Source: Dyadobacter sp. CECT 9275 (GTDB taxonomy: Bacteria; Bacteroidota; Bacteroidia; Cytophagales; Spirosomataceae). From it: a DNA stretch of 64,000 bases. Positions 45,747-55,355 of this stretch are shown piece by piece (positions within the stretch are counted from its first letter, which is position 1; each line of letters opens with the position of its first letter). The notes under the pieces were generated by a model that had not been told where the DNA came from, ran no database searches, and saw nothing but the letters and a program-made list of their open reading frames with translations. The stretch covers positions 903,001 to 967,000 of the forward strand of contig NZ_CAJRAF010000001.1 in assembly GCF_907164905.1 (NCBI RefSeq), written 5' to 3'. A program made the translations under genes and the position numbers.

Positions 45747-45751
45747 CGGTA

Positions 45752-47215
45752 TTATTGAGCGTCCTTGTACAGTCCGAATTCGCTGATGGCTACGCTCACC
45801 GGCGATTTAGTTATCCTTAGCCTGACGCGCTGTGCGGTCACAGGGATTTCAAGTTTAATCAGTTTTTTGGCCCCGATACTTGTTCCCTTTGCAACTTCTT
45901 TCCAGGTAGTTCCATCCCAGATATCCACCGCAAATGCTTCAATGCGTTGCCCGAGTTTGATATATTCCTGTACTGATATGATGTCGAACGTTACAGGTTG
46001 TGACACATCAAAGGTAATTTCGGGCGTTTTGAAATCGTCATCAGTGGCCCAGTAAGTGTCAGACTTGTTATCCAGTACGTTTTTGGCGCTGTATATCGAA
46101 TTGTATCCACGTACATTTATCGCTTTTGATGAGGATTTTGCAAGCAGATTAACGGCAAAGGTATTTTTTACCCGGTCACCGAAAGTTTTTAATGCAGCCA
46201 CATCATCTTCATGCAGCTGTCCGCGGGTGTCTGGAGCAAGCCCTAGGTCAAGTGCTGCACCGCGACCAACGCTTTTCAGGTATAGCTCAAATAGTTTCTC
46301 CGGTGTTTTTGGTTTTTCATTCGCATGATAAAACCATCCTCTTCTTAAAGGAACATCACATTCGGCTGGTATCCAGAATTTTCCATTACGTGTACCACCG
46401 GGGTTTTCTTCTGCATTGGCCTGTCCTGGGACGGCTATGTTTTGGCCTTTGGAGGGAACCGGCGTCAAGGTTGCCCAGGAAGTTTCATTAACGCTTCCAT
46501 CTTCATTTCCGGCCCAGCGAACATCCCAGCCAATATCACTGAAAATGTTGGCCATCGGCTGAAGTTTCCGGGTGAGGTTGGTCCAGGTCGAATCCCACTG
46601 GTAGTAGGTGGTGTTGTCAATGGAGCGCTTTTCCCTGGCACCCCCATAGTAACCGTCCCCTCCATTGGCCCCGTCATGCCAGGACATGAACAGCGGACCG
46701 TAGTTGGTATAGAGTTCCTTCAGCTGCTCCCGGTAAATCTGCAGATATTCGGGCTTACCGTAATTTGCATTGTTACGGTCCCAGGGAGAGCAATAAACCC
46801 CGAATTTCAGGCCATGTTTGCGTGCGGCGTCGGCAACTTCCTTTACCATATCACCCTTTCCACCACGGAAAGGACTTTTTGAAATGTTATATTCGGTGGT
46901 TTTGGTCGGCCATAATGCAAAACCGTCGTGGTGTTTGGCTACAAAAACAATACCTCTGAGCCCGCCGGCTTTGGCTGCAAGAATGATTTGCTCTGCATTA
47001 AAATCAGAAGGGTTAAAAGTTTTAGGATCTGCATCCCCAAAGCCCCATTCTTTATTTTCAAAGGTAGTTGGCGTAAAATGCATGATACCGTAAACTTCGG
47101 TCTGATGCCATTCTACCTGCCTTGGAGCGGGCAAAGCACCATAGGGTTTGGGCGGGGTTTGGGCAACGGCAGTACCTGTGACGAACAGGGCTAGCGCTGC
47201 TATTTGTTTTAACAT
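45752..47215 (-). CDS. Secreted alpha-L-fucosidase (GH29) with C-terminal discoidin-like domain
   Basis: A 487-residue GH29 enzyme with signal peptide ending AVAQ. The barrel is at about 30-345 (VYGIMHFTPTTF, FVAKHHDGFALWP); the probable nucleophile is Asp181 in MSWHDGANG. This differs from the LWxDG form of the other two fucosidases here and resembles the subfamily B type that prefers branched 1,3/1,4 linkages; this is inference. Residues about 350-487 look like an F5/8C carbohydrate-binding domain (NVLDNKSDTYWATDD, QRVRLRITKSPVSVAISEFG). It is the last gene of the fucosidase cluster. Confidence 0.9.
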   Translation of the reverse strand: MLKQIAALALFVTGTAVAQTPPKPYGALPAPRQVEWHQTEVYGIMHFTPTTFENKEWGFGDADPKTFNPSDFNAEQIILAAKAGGLRGIVFVAKHHDGFALWPTKTTEYNISKSPFRGGKGDMVKEVADAARKHGLKFGVYCSPWDRNNANYGKPEYLQIYREQLKELYTNYGPLFMSWHDGANGGDGYYGGAREKRSIDNTTYYQWDSTWTNLTRKLQPMANIFSDIGWDVRWAGNEDGSVNETSWATLTPVPSKGQNIAVPGQANAEENPGGTRNGKFWIPAECDVPLRRGWFYHANEKPKTPEKLFELYLKSVGRGAALDLGLAPDTRGQLHEDDVAALKTFGDRVKNTFAVNLLAKSSSKAINVRGYNSIYSAKNVLDNKSDTYWATDDDFKTPEITFDVSQPVTFDIISVQEYIKLGQRIEAFAVDIWDGTTWKEVAKGTSIGAKKLIKLEIPVTAQRVRLRITKSPVSVAISEFGLYKDAQ

Positions 47216-47385
47216 GTTATTTCAGGTTTGTATCTGTTAAGCTGCTTTGGATATTTGAAAGCTATTCAAATCGGTTGCTGCAAATTTCGTAGGTTCATAG
47301 CTTATTAAAACTTAAACCACCGTCTTCTGATAAAGGTATCACAAAGAAAGCGAATTCACCGCTGTTGCTGAAACGAAATAGCCTA

Positions 47386-48807
47386 TTAGTTGATCACAAA
47401 CAAATACACGGGCTGCTGACCGACCTGGACAGCGGTTTTTGCCGGAATTTCAATGGATCCGTCTTTTAACTTTAAAGACTTTTGATTGCCGGCGATACTT
47501 ATTTTGGCATTAGCAGGAATGTTCAGCCCTTCTGGTTTCAGCTTTGCCGGGATGGTTTCTCCTTCATCTGCCAGATAAAAGGCGTAAGTTGTATTGGCCT
47601 TTTTGGTATAGGCCCATTTTCCCTGGCGGTAAGGCGCCTGCGGTTTGGTTTCATAAATTCCAATGCCATTTACACTCATCCATTTCCCGATCTCGTCGAG
47701 GCGCTGATAAGCTTCTTCATGCCACTCCCCGTCGGGGCCCGGTGCAACGTTCAGCAGAAGGTTACCTCCCTTTGCAACAATGTCTACCAGAGTATGAACC
47801 AGTTTGCGTGTGGATTTGAAGTTTTCTTTTGGTATGTACGACCATGAATCTCCCATGGTAATGCAGGATTCCCACGGGATCGGCATATAATGGTCAGGTA
47901 TCTGTTGTTCAGGCGTTACATAATTTTCAAATTCCCCGGTCACCGTCCGGTCCACAACCAGCAGTCCGGGCTGATGCGAACGGCCCATTTTAGCAATTCT
48001 GGCCATGTCTATGTCCTGGTCGTAGGGAATGGTTTTCTGCCAGCTGATATTAGGATCAATGGTACTGAACGGGCGAACCCAGCCGCCATCCAGCCATAAG
48101 ATATCTACCTGGCCATAGCCGGTCATGAGTTCTTCAATCTGGTTGTAGGTGAAATCTTTGAATTTTTGCCAGAGCTCAGGCCGCTTTTTAGGATCATAAG
48201 ATACGTTCCTGTCTTTTGGCGGGAAATATTTCCACCAGTAGGAGTCGGTATGCCAGTCGGGCTTTGAAAAGTAAGTGCCAGTCATAAAACCCTGATTCCT
48301 GAAAGCTGATAATATTTCTTTGGTTACATTGCTTTTGGGGTTGGACTTAAAGGGGGTATTGGTGATTTTATAATCCGTGTACTTGGAGTCAAACATAGCA
48401 AATCCGTCGTGGTGTTTTGTCGTGAAAACCACGTACTTCATTCCTGCATTCTTTGCAGCAGTGGCCCATCTTTCGGGGTTGAACCGGGTTGGATTAAATT
48501 CCTTCGCAATATCTTCATAAGCCTTTTTATACTCATACCAGTCGTGCGAATGCGGTCCCCGGCGCTCACACCATCCTTCGTCCTCGGGACAAAGCGACCA
48601 GGATTCCACAATTCCCCACTGGCTGTAAGTACCCCAGTGCATCAGTAATCCAAATTTTACATCCTGCCATTTGCTTAGTTTCTGCTGAACCAGCGGATCC
48701 GTAGGAGCCATGTATTTGGAATGATCCTGCTCTGAATGTTGCTGGGCATGCAGGCGGGCCGTCAGGGCAGATGCAATGAGAATAAGGTATAAGAATTTAA
48801 ATTTCAT
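47386..48807 (-). CDS. Secreted alpha-L-fucosidase (GH29)
   Basis: A 473-residue GH29 enzyme with signal peptide ending LHAQ. The barrel carries KFGLLMHWGTYSQWG, FTTKHHDGFAMFDSKYTDY and the nucleophile Asp240 in VDILWLDGGW, the standard retaining-fucosidase motif. A C-terminal beta domain starts near 390. It removes alpha-linked fucose from oligosaccharides, probably in the periplasm. It follows the glycosylasparaginase gene by 51 bases. Confidence 0.92.
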   Translation of the reverse strand: MKFKFLYLILIASALTARLHAQQHSEQDHSKYMAPTDPLVQQKLSKWQDVKFGLLMHWGTYSQWGIVESWSLCPEDEGWCERRGPHSHDWYEYKKAYEDIAKEFNPTRFNPERWATAAKNAGMKYVVFTTKHHDGFAMFDSKYTDYKITNTPFKSNPKSNVTKEILSAFRNQGFMTGTYFSKPDWHTDSYWWKYFPPKDRNVSYDPKKRPELWQKFKDFTYNQIEELMTGYGQVDILWLDGGWVRPFSTIDPNISWQKTIPYDQDIDMARIAKMGRSHQPGLLVVDRTVTGEFENYVTPEQQIPDHYMPIPWESCITMGDSWSYIPKENFKSTRKLVHTLVDIVAKGGNLLLNVAPGPDGEWHEEAYQRLDEIGKWMSVNGIGIYETKPQAPYRQGKWAYTKKANTTYAFYLADEGETIPAKLKPEGLNIPANAKISIAGNQKSLKLKDGSIEIPAKTAVQVGQQPVYLFVIN

Positions 48808-48858
48808 CGGATTACGTAATAGGATATTGTTTTGGTGAAGTTCTTTTCATTTATTTAA

Positions 48859-49890
48859 TCAGGCAAAGTAGCTTTTGGCATTCATTACTTTTCCTTTCCC
48901 GTCCTGTCCGGTAACGGTATAGTTAAAACCCTTCTGTACGGCGTATGCTCCAATCTCGCCTTGTTTATTAATGGCCAGAAAGCCAACCTGGAAAGTTTTC
49001 GCGCGTTCAGGACTTCTTTTGACGATTCGTTCAACGGCTTTTTTACAAGCTTCCTCGGGCGACAGCCCATTGCGCATAAACTCTACAACTAGGTGAGTAC
49101 CACAAACGCGGATCACTTCTTCTCCCTGTCCCGATGAGGTGGCAGCACCAATTTCATTATCAACAAAAAGGCCGCCGCCGATAATCGGAGAATCCCCTAC
49201 GCGTCCGCGCATTTTAAAACCCATTCCGCTGGTGGTACACATTCCGGAAAGATCTCCGTTCGCATCCAGCGCAAGTGTTCCCATGGTATCATGGTTGAAA
49301 GAGCCGTCTTCCAGTCTTGAGGGAGCAAAAGGGCCATGGCCTTTCGGCTTATTCTGCTGAAGTTCAACGTTAATCACTGGTTTGTACTCGGCTTTTTTGA
49401 GCCAGGATTTGTAGGATTGGGCCGCATCAGGAGATAATTCTCCGGATTCGAGTTTGAACCCGTTTGCGAGCGCAAACTGCTGAGCACCTTCGCCCACCAG
49501 AAAAACGTGCGGAGTGGTTTCCATTAGTTTGCGGGCAACAGATACCGGGTGTTTGATCCGTTCCAGGAAAGCTACACCTCCGCAGTTCGCTTTTTCGTCC
49601 ATGATACATGCGTCGAGCGTTACGTGGCCGTCGCGGTCGGGGTTACCACCTAGTCCAACACAGCAATTTACATCGTTTTCAATCGCGATAGCTGCCTGTT
49701 CCACTGCATCAATCGCTTTTCCGCCTTTTTCTAAAACTGGCCATGCGGCATTGTTTGCAATTTGTCCGCTGTCCCAGGTGGATATAACAAGCGGTTTTAC
49801 AACGGCATTTTTTGCAAACAGCCTGTTAATTTGCAAGAATGGCAACGCCACAGCAGAGAGGCGTAAAAAGGATCGGCGGTCGGGAGTCAT
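48859..49890 (-). CDS. N4-(beta-N-acetylglucosaminyl)-L-asparaginase
   Basis: An Ntn-hydrolase of 343 residues from the ATG at 49890. The frame could open six codons earlier with TTG, but the ATG gives a clean twin-arginine signal (DRRSFLRLSAVALPF). The autocleavage site is HDTMGTLALD with Thr202 as new N-terminal nucleophile; GRVGDSPIIGGGLFVDN is also typical of the family. The enzyme splits the GlcNAc-Asn bond that links N-glycans to peptide, after the rest of the glycan and peptide have been removed. Its place between fucosidases, which must act first when the core is fucosylated, supports glycoprotein degradation. Confidence 0.92.
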   Translation of the reverse strand: MTPDRRSFLRLSAVALPFLQINRLFAKNAVVKPLVISTWDSGQIANNAAWPVLEKGGKAIDAVEQAAIAIENDVNCCVGLGGNPDRDGHVTLDACIMDEKANCGGVAFLERIKHPVSVARKLMETTPHVFLVGEGAQQFALANGFKLESGELSPDAAQSYKSWLKKAEYKPVINVELQQNKPKGHGPFAPSRLEDGSFNHDTMGTLALDANGDLSGMCTTSGMGFKMRGRVGDSPIIGGGLFVDNEIGAATSSGQGEEVIRVCGTHLVVEFMRNGLSPEEACKKAVERIVKRSPERAKTFQVGFLAINKQGEIGAYAVQKGFNYTVTGQDGKGKVMNAKSYFA

Positions 49891-49922
49891 ATGATATTTA
49901 TTTTTCAATTATCTGTTACAAT

Positions 49923-51284
49923 TTAAAGCAATGCATTTTCGAGCCTGAATATCCAAGCCGACTCACATGGAAGCGTATTAGGTGTGACGACCGGAGGCGT
50001 AAGGATGATTTTATTCTTAGTATATACGGTATGTATGCTACCATTATATCCTAGCATGGAAACTTTAGACGGTCTGGACAAGCCGGGTATCACCAGGTTG
50101 TCGGGCCATTTCGAACATATTACATACAGGTCCTTTCCTTTACGTGTGAAGAAGATATCTTGGCCCCGGGACGCAGGCTGTTCTTTCCAGGTATCGGTAT
50201 CATAAATGGCTTCCCCGTTGACAGACAGCCATTTTCCAAGATCTTTAAGCCTTTGCTGCATAATAACGGGTATCCGGCCGTCGGCCGTGGGGCCTATGTT
50301 GAGCAGGAAATTTCCTCCACCCGCGACGATCCGGATCAGGGTATGGATGAGCTTACTGCTGCTCATATAGTCTTCCAGATTTTCGTTCCTGTTATAGCCG
50401 AACGACTCACCAATTCCCCTGCATTCTTCCCAGGGATGTGTAGCTGACTCCGTCCCCTGGCCGTATTCTGTAGTATAAAAGCTGCCATGTTTGCCTTTGG
50501 TATCATTACCCCAGCGGTCATTTACAACTATGTCTTTAGATACAGACTGGTTATTATATAGCCAGGAAAGGAATTCGGTGCTGCGCCATGTTTCCGATGT
50601 TTGCTCCCATTCTCCGTCGGTCCACAAAATGTCCGGATTGTACCTCGTCACAAGATCCTTCATTTGCGGGAGCATGTGATCATTTACGTAAGTCTTCACA
50701 TCTGATTGATAGAGCGGATTAAACCATTCGTACAACGAATAGTAAAAACCCATATGTAGTCCCTTTGCTTTGACAGATTTGCTCAGGTCGCCTGCCAGGT
50801 CCCGGTTCGGACCAATATCTGCAGCATTCCAGTTCCAGGCCTGTGCACTGGGCCAGAGTGCGTACCCTTCGTGATGTTTGGAAGTTAGTACGACATATTT
50901 TGCTCCGGAAGCCTTAAAAAGATCGGCCCAGTCGTCTGGATTAAAAAGCTCTGCCTTGAAACGCCCCGCAAAGTCCTGATACCTGAAATTGGGGCCATAA
51001 ACCTTGTCCTGAAAGGCTACAAATTCCTTGTGGATTTTCAGTTTAGGTTCCTTTAATCTTTGCCAGTACCACTCCGCATAGCCACTGCCAAAGCCGTCGG
51101 CATTGGACTTGGTGGCCCAGGAAGGGACCGAGTACAAGCCCCAATGAATGAATATTCCGAATTTCGCTTTTTTGAACCACAAAGGAGTTTCTCTTTTGTC
51201 GAGTGACTCCCATGAAGGCTGATACTGCGCGGTCACACCCGAGGTAAATAAGCCGAACGCCAAAAGAAGACAAATTCTCTTCAT
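49923..51284 (-). CDS. Secreted alpha-L-fucosidase (GH29)
   Basis: A 453-residue GH29 enzyme from the ATG at 51284 (a TTG two codons earlier is less likely); signal peptide ends GVTAQ. Family blocks are AKFGIFIHWGLYSVPSWA, VLTSKHHEGYALWPS and the nucleophile Asp223 in PDILWTDGEWE. The histidine pair reads KHHEG where the other two have KHHDG. It is the first gene of the four-gene fucosidase/glycosylasparaginase cluster, and the glycosylasparaginase follows after 32 bases. Confidence 0.92.
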   Translation of the reverse strand: MKRICLLLAFGLFTSGVTAQYQPSWESLDKRETPLWFKKAKFGIFIHWGLYSVPSWATKSNADGFGSGYAEWYWQRLKEPKLKIHKEFVAFQDKVYGPNFRYQDFAGRFKAELFNPDDWADLFKASGAKYVVLTSKHHEGYALWPSAQAWNWNAADIGPNRDLAGDLSKSVKAKGLHMGFYYSLYEWFNPLYQSDVKTYVNDHMLPQMKDLVTRYNPDILWTDGEWEQTSETWRSTEFLSWLYNNQSVSKDIVVNDRWGNDTKGKHGSFYTTEYGQGTESATHPWEECRGIGESFGYNRNENLEDYMSSSKLIHTLIRIVAGGGNFLLNIGPTADGRIPVIMQQRLKDLGKWLSVNGEAIYDTDTWKEQPASRGQDIFFTRKGKDLYVICSKWPDNLVIPGLSRPSKVSMLGYNGSIHTVYTKNKIILTPPVVTPNTLPCESAWIFRLENALL

Positions 51285-51421
51285 GGACAAGGTTTGAAAT
51301 TAGAAATTATGAAAACAGTTGGCAAATTATTAAAATTATTTAAAAAATATCGGTGATTTATCTTAAAATAACAGAAAATCCTTACCTGTTATGCTACATG
51401 CACGAGTGACCAGCGTAGCGG

Positions 51422-52267
51422 TTATGAATCGCTGTCCTGTTGCGTATTGACAGGAGGCCTGTATTTTTGAAAGGGAATACCCAGCAGATTGATAATCCGC
51501 CCGTTCTCTTCCGGTTTTGGATGGGTATCAATTCCATATACGATATCACCGGTAGAGAGATCTTTATATGTCCCAAACGCACGATCCCAGACCGAAAATA
51601 TGTTTCCATAGTTTGAATCGGTATAAGGTTGTCTGTAATGGTGGTGAACATGGTGCATGTTGGGTGTAACCAGTACCTTATTTACAATCCTATCAATCCA
51701 TACCGGCAATGAAATATTAGCATGATTAAACTGGGAGAGCACCACTGACATCGATTGATATAGGAAAACCAGCCACATGGGGGCACCGGCAATGATAACC
51801 GCTAACGTGGTGAAGATAAAACGTACCAGGCTTTCTCCCGGATGATGGCGATTTGCAGTGGTGGTGTCAACGAACGGGTCCGCATGATGGATGATGTGAA
51901 AGCGCCACAGAAATTTTGTTTTATGTTGGGTCCAGTGTGCAAGCCAGGCTCCTACAAGGTCCAGGCACAGCAGGCTTACTGCGGAGCGGATCCACAAAGG
52001 AAGGCCGTCGAGCCATTGCATCAGACCAAAATGATTTCGGGTAGTCCAGTCGCTTGCTTTAAGAAGAATGAAAGCAAGTGGAAAATTCACTAGTATAGTA
52101 GTGAATGTAAAGAAGAAATTAACCCCGGCGTGTTTCCATTTATGATAACCAAACCGAAAAAGTGGCCATCCGCCTTCCAGCAGCCAGAAAAACATGATGC
52201 CACCCACCAGAATGGCACTTCGATGAGCGGAAGGAATATGTCCGAAGTAATTGATGATTGATTCCAT
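51422..52267 (-). CDS. Sterol desaturase/fatty acid hydroxylase family protein
   Basis: A 281-residue integral membrane protein from the ATG at 52267; a GTG start at 52303 would add 12 residues and is less likely. It has four to five hydrophobic segments and the histidine boxes of the non-heme di-iron family: HWTQH, FHIIHHAD, NRHHPGE and MHHVHHH. Members hydroxylate or desaturate lipids in the membrane. The substrate is unknown. The gene stands alone between the fucosidase cluster and a plus-strand gene. Confidence 0.88.
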   Translation of the reverse strand: MESIINYFGHIPSAHRSAILVGGIMFFWLLEGGWPLFRFGYHKWKHAGVNFFFTFTTILVNFPLAFILLKASDWTTRNHFGLMQWLDGLPLWIRSAVSLLCLDLVGAWLAHWTQHKTKFLWRFHIIHHADPFVDTTTANRHHPGESLVRFIFTTLAVIIAGAPMWLVFLYQSMSVVLSQFNHANISLPVWIDRIVNKVLVTPNMHHVHHHYRQPYTDSNYGNIFSVWDRAFGTYKDLSTGDIVYGIDTHPKPEENGRIINLLGIPFQKYRPPVNTQQDSDS

Positions 52268-52447
52268 AATAATGTGTCGGCTGATGATTATTTCAAAAAT
52301 CACAAAAGTATTGTTTTTTATAATTTTTGAGATATAAAGTATCTAACTGTCAGAGCTTTATTTGAAAATCAGCATTACAAATACGTGACTGGATTTTATG
52401 AAACAAGCCTAAAACTAAATTTAATATGTCAGATATCTAAAATTGAA

Positions 52448-52455
52448 TACTTTTG
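52448..52455 (+). promoter_or_regulatory. -7 box before the GT-A-like gene
   Basis: TACTTTTG matches TAnnTTTG exactly, 57 bases before the ATG at 52513. No clear -33 TTTG is found at the right distance. Confidence 0.35.
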
Positions 52456-52512
52456 AGTAAGATTTAGAATAAACTTTTAGTCTGAATAGAATTAGAAACA
52501 ATTGCTTGTTAC

Positions 52513-53406
52513 ATGGAAGAAAGAAGCCAAATCGTCGATGCGGCGATTAATGCTTATGGGAAACCTTATCAGACGGCGGTTACCCTATTGACGCTCCTGA
52601 GGCATTCGGGTGAGTGGATTAATAAAATCTATTTTGTAGAAGAAAAAAAGCAACCCGAGCCTTCCAATTTTAAGTTTATCTTAGATTATTTGGGAGACAA
52701 GGTTGTCTATTATCGTCCGAAGGTTTGGTTGTGGACGAATAAATTGAGATTTAATTTCCTGAAAAATTTTAAAAAATACCGGTACGCCATCCGATATCAG
52801 TACGCCTGGGAGAAGTCGGACAGCAAATATCTGCTGGTCCTACACAATGATGTGTATTTTAAAGGCGATCTGGTAGGGGCCTATCTGGAAAATCTGGGTG
52901 CTGCTTCCGGCATTGGCCGAGTGGGACAGTGCTGGGTTTGCCCGGCGTATAGTGCCAATTTATGCAATCCTGATAAGTATACAGCATACCGGCCGTCCTA
53001 TCTGGAATTAATGGAACTGTCGGTCAGATATCCGCAGGCACGAACGCGTACATATTCGGATGTTGTGAATCCGGCTATTCCCTGGCCGTTACCCGAATGC
53101 CGGCTGAATGAGTATGTAGCAATGATTGATCTGGAAAAAACCAGGAAAGACACCATACCACTGGGAAAAGGATCGGCATTTGGATCTTACGAACGCCTGG
53201 ATGTAGGTGTAAAGTGGTTTTTCGATATGAATAACCTGGGGCATAGCTTTCAGCATTTTGACTATGATCCTTATGCCACCCATAGCTGGATCAGTTTGAA
53301 AAATGCAGGCCATGATGCGCTTTTTAACGAGGATGTATATCAATATGAGGAATCGGTAGCGAAGGAAGTCCTGAAAAGAGAATTTGGTATCTCAAACAAT
53401 GGCTGA
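52513..53406 (+). CDS. GT-A-fold glycosyltransferase-like protein
   Basis: A 297-residue soluble protein without signal peptide. The start (IVDAAINAYGKPYQTAVTLL) and the central YLLVLHNDVYFKGDLVGAYL resemble the nucleotide-sugar-binding start and acidic metal-binding site (HND) of family 2-type glycosyltransferases. A cysteine-containing block WVCPAYSANLCNPDKY follows. It is probably an enzyme of surface polysaccharide or glycoprotein synthesis, but the fold call is inference and no acceptor can be named. It is not in an obvious operon. Confidence 0.65.
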   Translation: MEERSQIVDAAINAYGKPYQTAVTLLTLLRHSGEWINKIYFVEEKKQPEPSNFKFILDYLGDKVVYYRPKVWLWTNKLRFNFLKNFKKYRYAIRYQYAWEKSDSKYLLVLHNDVYFKGDLVGAYLENLGAASGIGRVGQCWVCPAYSANLCNPDKYTAYRPSYLELMELSVRYPQARTRTYSDVVNPAIPWPLPECRLNEYVAMIDLEKTRKDTIPLGKGSAFGSYERLDVGVKWFFDMNNLGHSFQHFDYDPYATHSWISLKNAGHDALFNEDVYQYEESVAKEVLKREFGISNNG

Positions 53407-53486
53407 CAATAACCACACAGAACCACACAAACGCATTGCGCGCTTGTCCTGGCCCTGTGTGATTAGCGTTTAATACCTGGCAAAAC

Positions 53487-54200
53487 CTATTTTGGAGGCA
53501 TGGATGGCCTCACCTCAATTTTACTTGGAAGGGTGCGAGCTGGCATTTTGATCAGGTCGGAGACGATCTGCCCGATGTCTTCCGGCTGAATCTTCCAGGC
53601 ATCTTTCTCAGAAGGCTGGTGATTACTGAATTCAGTGGCGACTGACCCCGGCATGATCGTAGTGACCCTTATACCCGCATTTCTTACATCCATCATCATA
53701 GCCTGGGAGAAACCTACCAGCCCGAATTTACTGGCATTGTAGGCCGTACCGTTCGGGAAAAAGTTGGTACCCGCAAGGCTTGATATCGTAATGAAGTAAC
53801 CCTTAGAATCGGCCAGGGCGCTCATCGAAGCTTTTGCACTAAAAAATACCCCGGTAAGGTTTATGTCAATGGTTTCGGTCCATTGTTCGGTAGTCAGCTC
53901 CTGGATCGGGGCAAAATGGCCTACTCCGGCATTGGCGATGAAATAATCCAAACGTCCCCATTTTTCCAGTACTGTGGCCACTGCGTTTTGCTGGGCATCC
54001 AGATTCCTGACGTCCGATTCAATTCCAATGGCAAATCCTTCCTTTATTTTGTTGAGTTTCGCTGCTGCCTTTTCTGCGCTATCCAGTGAGCGGCTGGTAA
54101 TAGCCACCCGGATACCTTCCCCGACTAACTTCGCGGCAACGCCGTATCCGATCCCCCTGGAGCCTCCCGTAACGATGGCTGTTTTGATACTGTCTGGCAT
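53487..54200 (-). CDS. Short-chain dehydrogenase/reductase
   Basis: A 237-residue SDR enzyme. The cofactor motif TGGSRGIGYG lies near residue 11, NAGVG near residue 90, and the catalytic Ser (ITISSLAG) and Tyr-Lys (YNASKFG) follow in the usual order. It has the length and layout of NADP-type oxidoreductases of the 3-oxoacyl reductase type, but the substrate is unknown. It is transcribed divergently from fabG, which it resembles. Confidence 0.9.
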   Translation of the reverse strand: MPDSIKTAIVTGGSRGIGYGVAAKLVGEGIRVAITSRSLDSAEKAAAKLNKIKEGFAIGIESDVRNLDAQQNAVATVLEKWGRLDYFIANAGVGHFAPIQELTTEQWTETIDINLTGVFFSAKASMSALADSKGYFITISSLAGTNFFPNGTAYNASKFGLVGFSQAMMMDVRNAGIRVTTIMPGSVATEFSNHQPSEKDAWKIQPEDIGQIVSDLIKMPARTLPSKIEVRPSMPPK

Positions 54201-54423
54201 ACTTTAATGATATATTTGGTAAAAAATGTATTCTTAGGTTCAACAACGAAGGTAAGCAGTTGGTTTGCTACAGGAGATGTATTTCAAAAGAATCGGACCG
54301 TATGCATCCTTTTTTTGTCGTCTCTGCACAATCCTCTATTTTTGCCGGGCGTATCTGCCAGACAGGAAGTCATTATTTTTAACGCTGGTGTGCCTTTAAA
54401 TTAAAATATCTCAAAATTTAACA

Positions 54424-55170
54424 ATGAAATTAGTACAGAATAAAGTAGCCCTTGTTACCGGCGCGTCGCGTGGCATCGGCCGGTCAATAGCATTAAGGCT
54501 GGCCCAGGAAGGCGCAGATGTGGCTTTTACTTATTTATCAAGTGTAGAAAAAGGCGAAGCACTCGCCAGAGAACTGGAAGAATTTGGTGTGAAGGCCAAA
54601 GGCTATCGTTCCGATGCTTCGGATTTTGCAGCTGCCGATCAACTGGTGAACGATGTACTAGCCGATTTTGGAAAATTGGACGTGCTGATCAACAATGCAG
54701 GGGTTACCCGTGACGGTCTTTTGATGCGCATGAGTGAGGAACAGTGGGATACCGTGATTAATGTTAATCTTAAATCGGTATTTAACCTCACCAAGGCAGC
54801 CATAAAAAGTATGATGCGTGCCAAAAGCGGATCTATTATCAATATTACCTCTGTGGTGGGTATCCGCGGGAACGCAGGCCAGGCAAATTATGCGGCCTCC
54901 AAGGCGGGTATCATCGGGTTTACCAAATCTGTTGCGCTGGAATTGGGATCTAGAAATATTCGTTCTAACGCGGTAGCACCGGGTTTTATAGAAACTGAAA
55001 TGACAGATGCTATTGACTCCAAAGCCATAGACGACTGGAAACAATCCATTCCGATGAAACGTGGCGGTCAGCCCGAAGAAGTGGCAGATGCCATTGTGTT
55101 CCTTGCTTCAGATATGTCAAGATATATTACCGGCCAGGTACTTCAGGTGGATGGCGGTATGTTAACCTAG
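54424..55170 (+). CDS. fabG: 3-oxoacyl-[acyl-carrier-protein] reductase
   Basis: A 248-residue SDR protein with TGASRGIGRSIALRLAQEGA, NNAGVTRDGLLMRMSEEQWD, Ser in NITSVVGIRGNAGQ and Tyr-Lys in YAASKAG, then IPMKRGGQPEEVADAIVFLA and a GGM C-terminus. The NAGVTRD block and overall match are typical of FabG, which reduces 3-ketoacyl-ACP with NADPH in fatty acid synthesis. No other fab genes are next to it, so a different SDR role cannot be fully excluded. Confidence 0.88.
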   Translation: MKLVQNKVALVTGASRGIGRSIALRLAQEGADVAFTYLSSVEKGEALARELEEFGVKAKGYRSDASDFAAADQLVNDVLADFGKLDVLINNAGVTRDGLLMRMSEEQWDTVINVNLKSVFNLTKAAIKSMMRAKSGSIINITSVVGIRGNAGQANYAASKAGIIGFTKSVALELGSRNIRSNAVAPGFIETEMTDAIDSKAIDDWKQSIPMKRGGQPEEVADAIVFLASDMSRYITGQVLQVDGGMLT

Positions 55171-55355
55171 CAGCAGCAGGAAGTCTATTCCAACTGCTGA
55201 AATATAGTATTGGCTATCATGGTACAGGTATTCATAATATGAATTAATATTATATCGTCAATTTTACCATCGAAAAGGTAACTTACACAAGTTAGCACAA
55301 CCACCGAACGTTCTCTTTATGCTGTTACAATCCTGACTTTGTGCTTACTGGCAAT

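Larger units (their letters stand above)
44969..45751. other. Gene-free stretch between sigma gene and fucosidase
   Basis: No gene is supported. Two hairpins are present (45175-45194 and 45710-45746). On the minus strand around 45320-45445 there is a short coding-like stretch (AKKYKRQ, stop, then STITVFGIGALNLKVVRLAH, stop) that could be a decayed fragment or chance. The rest is AT-rich and featureless. Confidence 0.5.
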
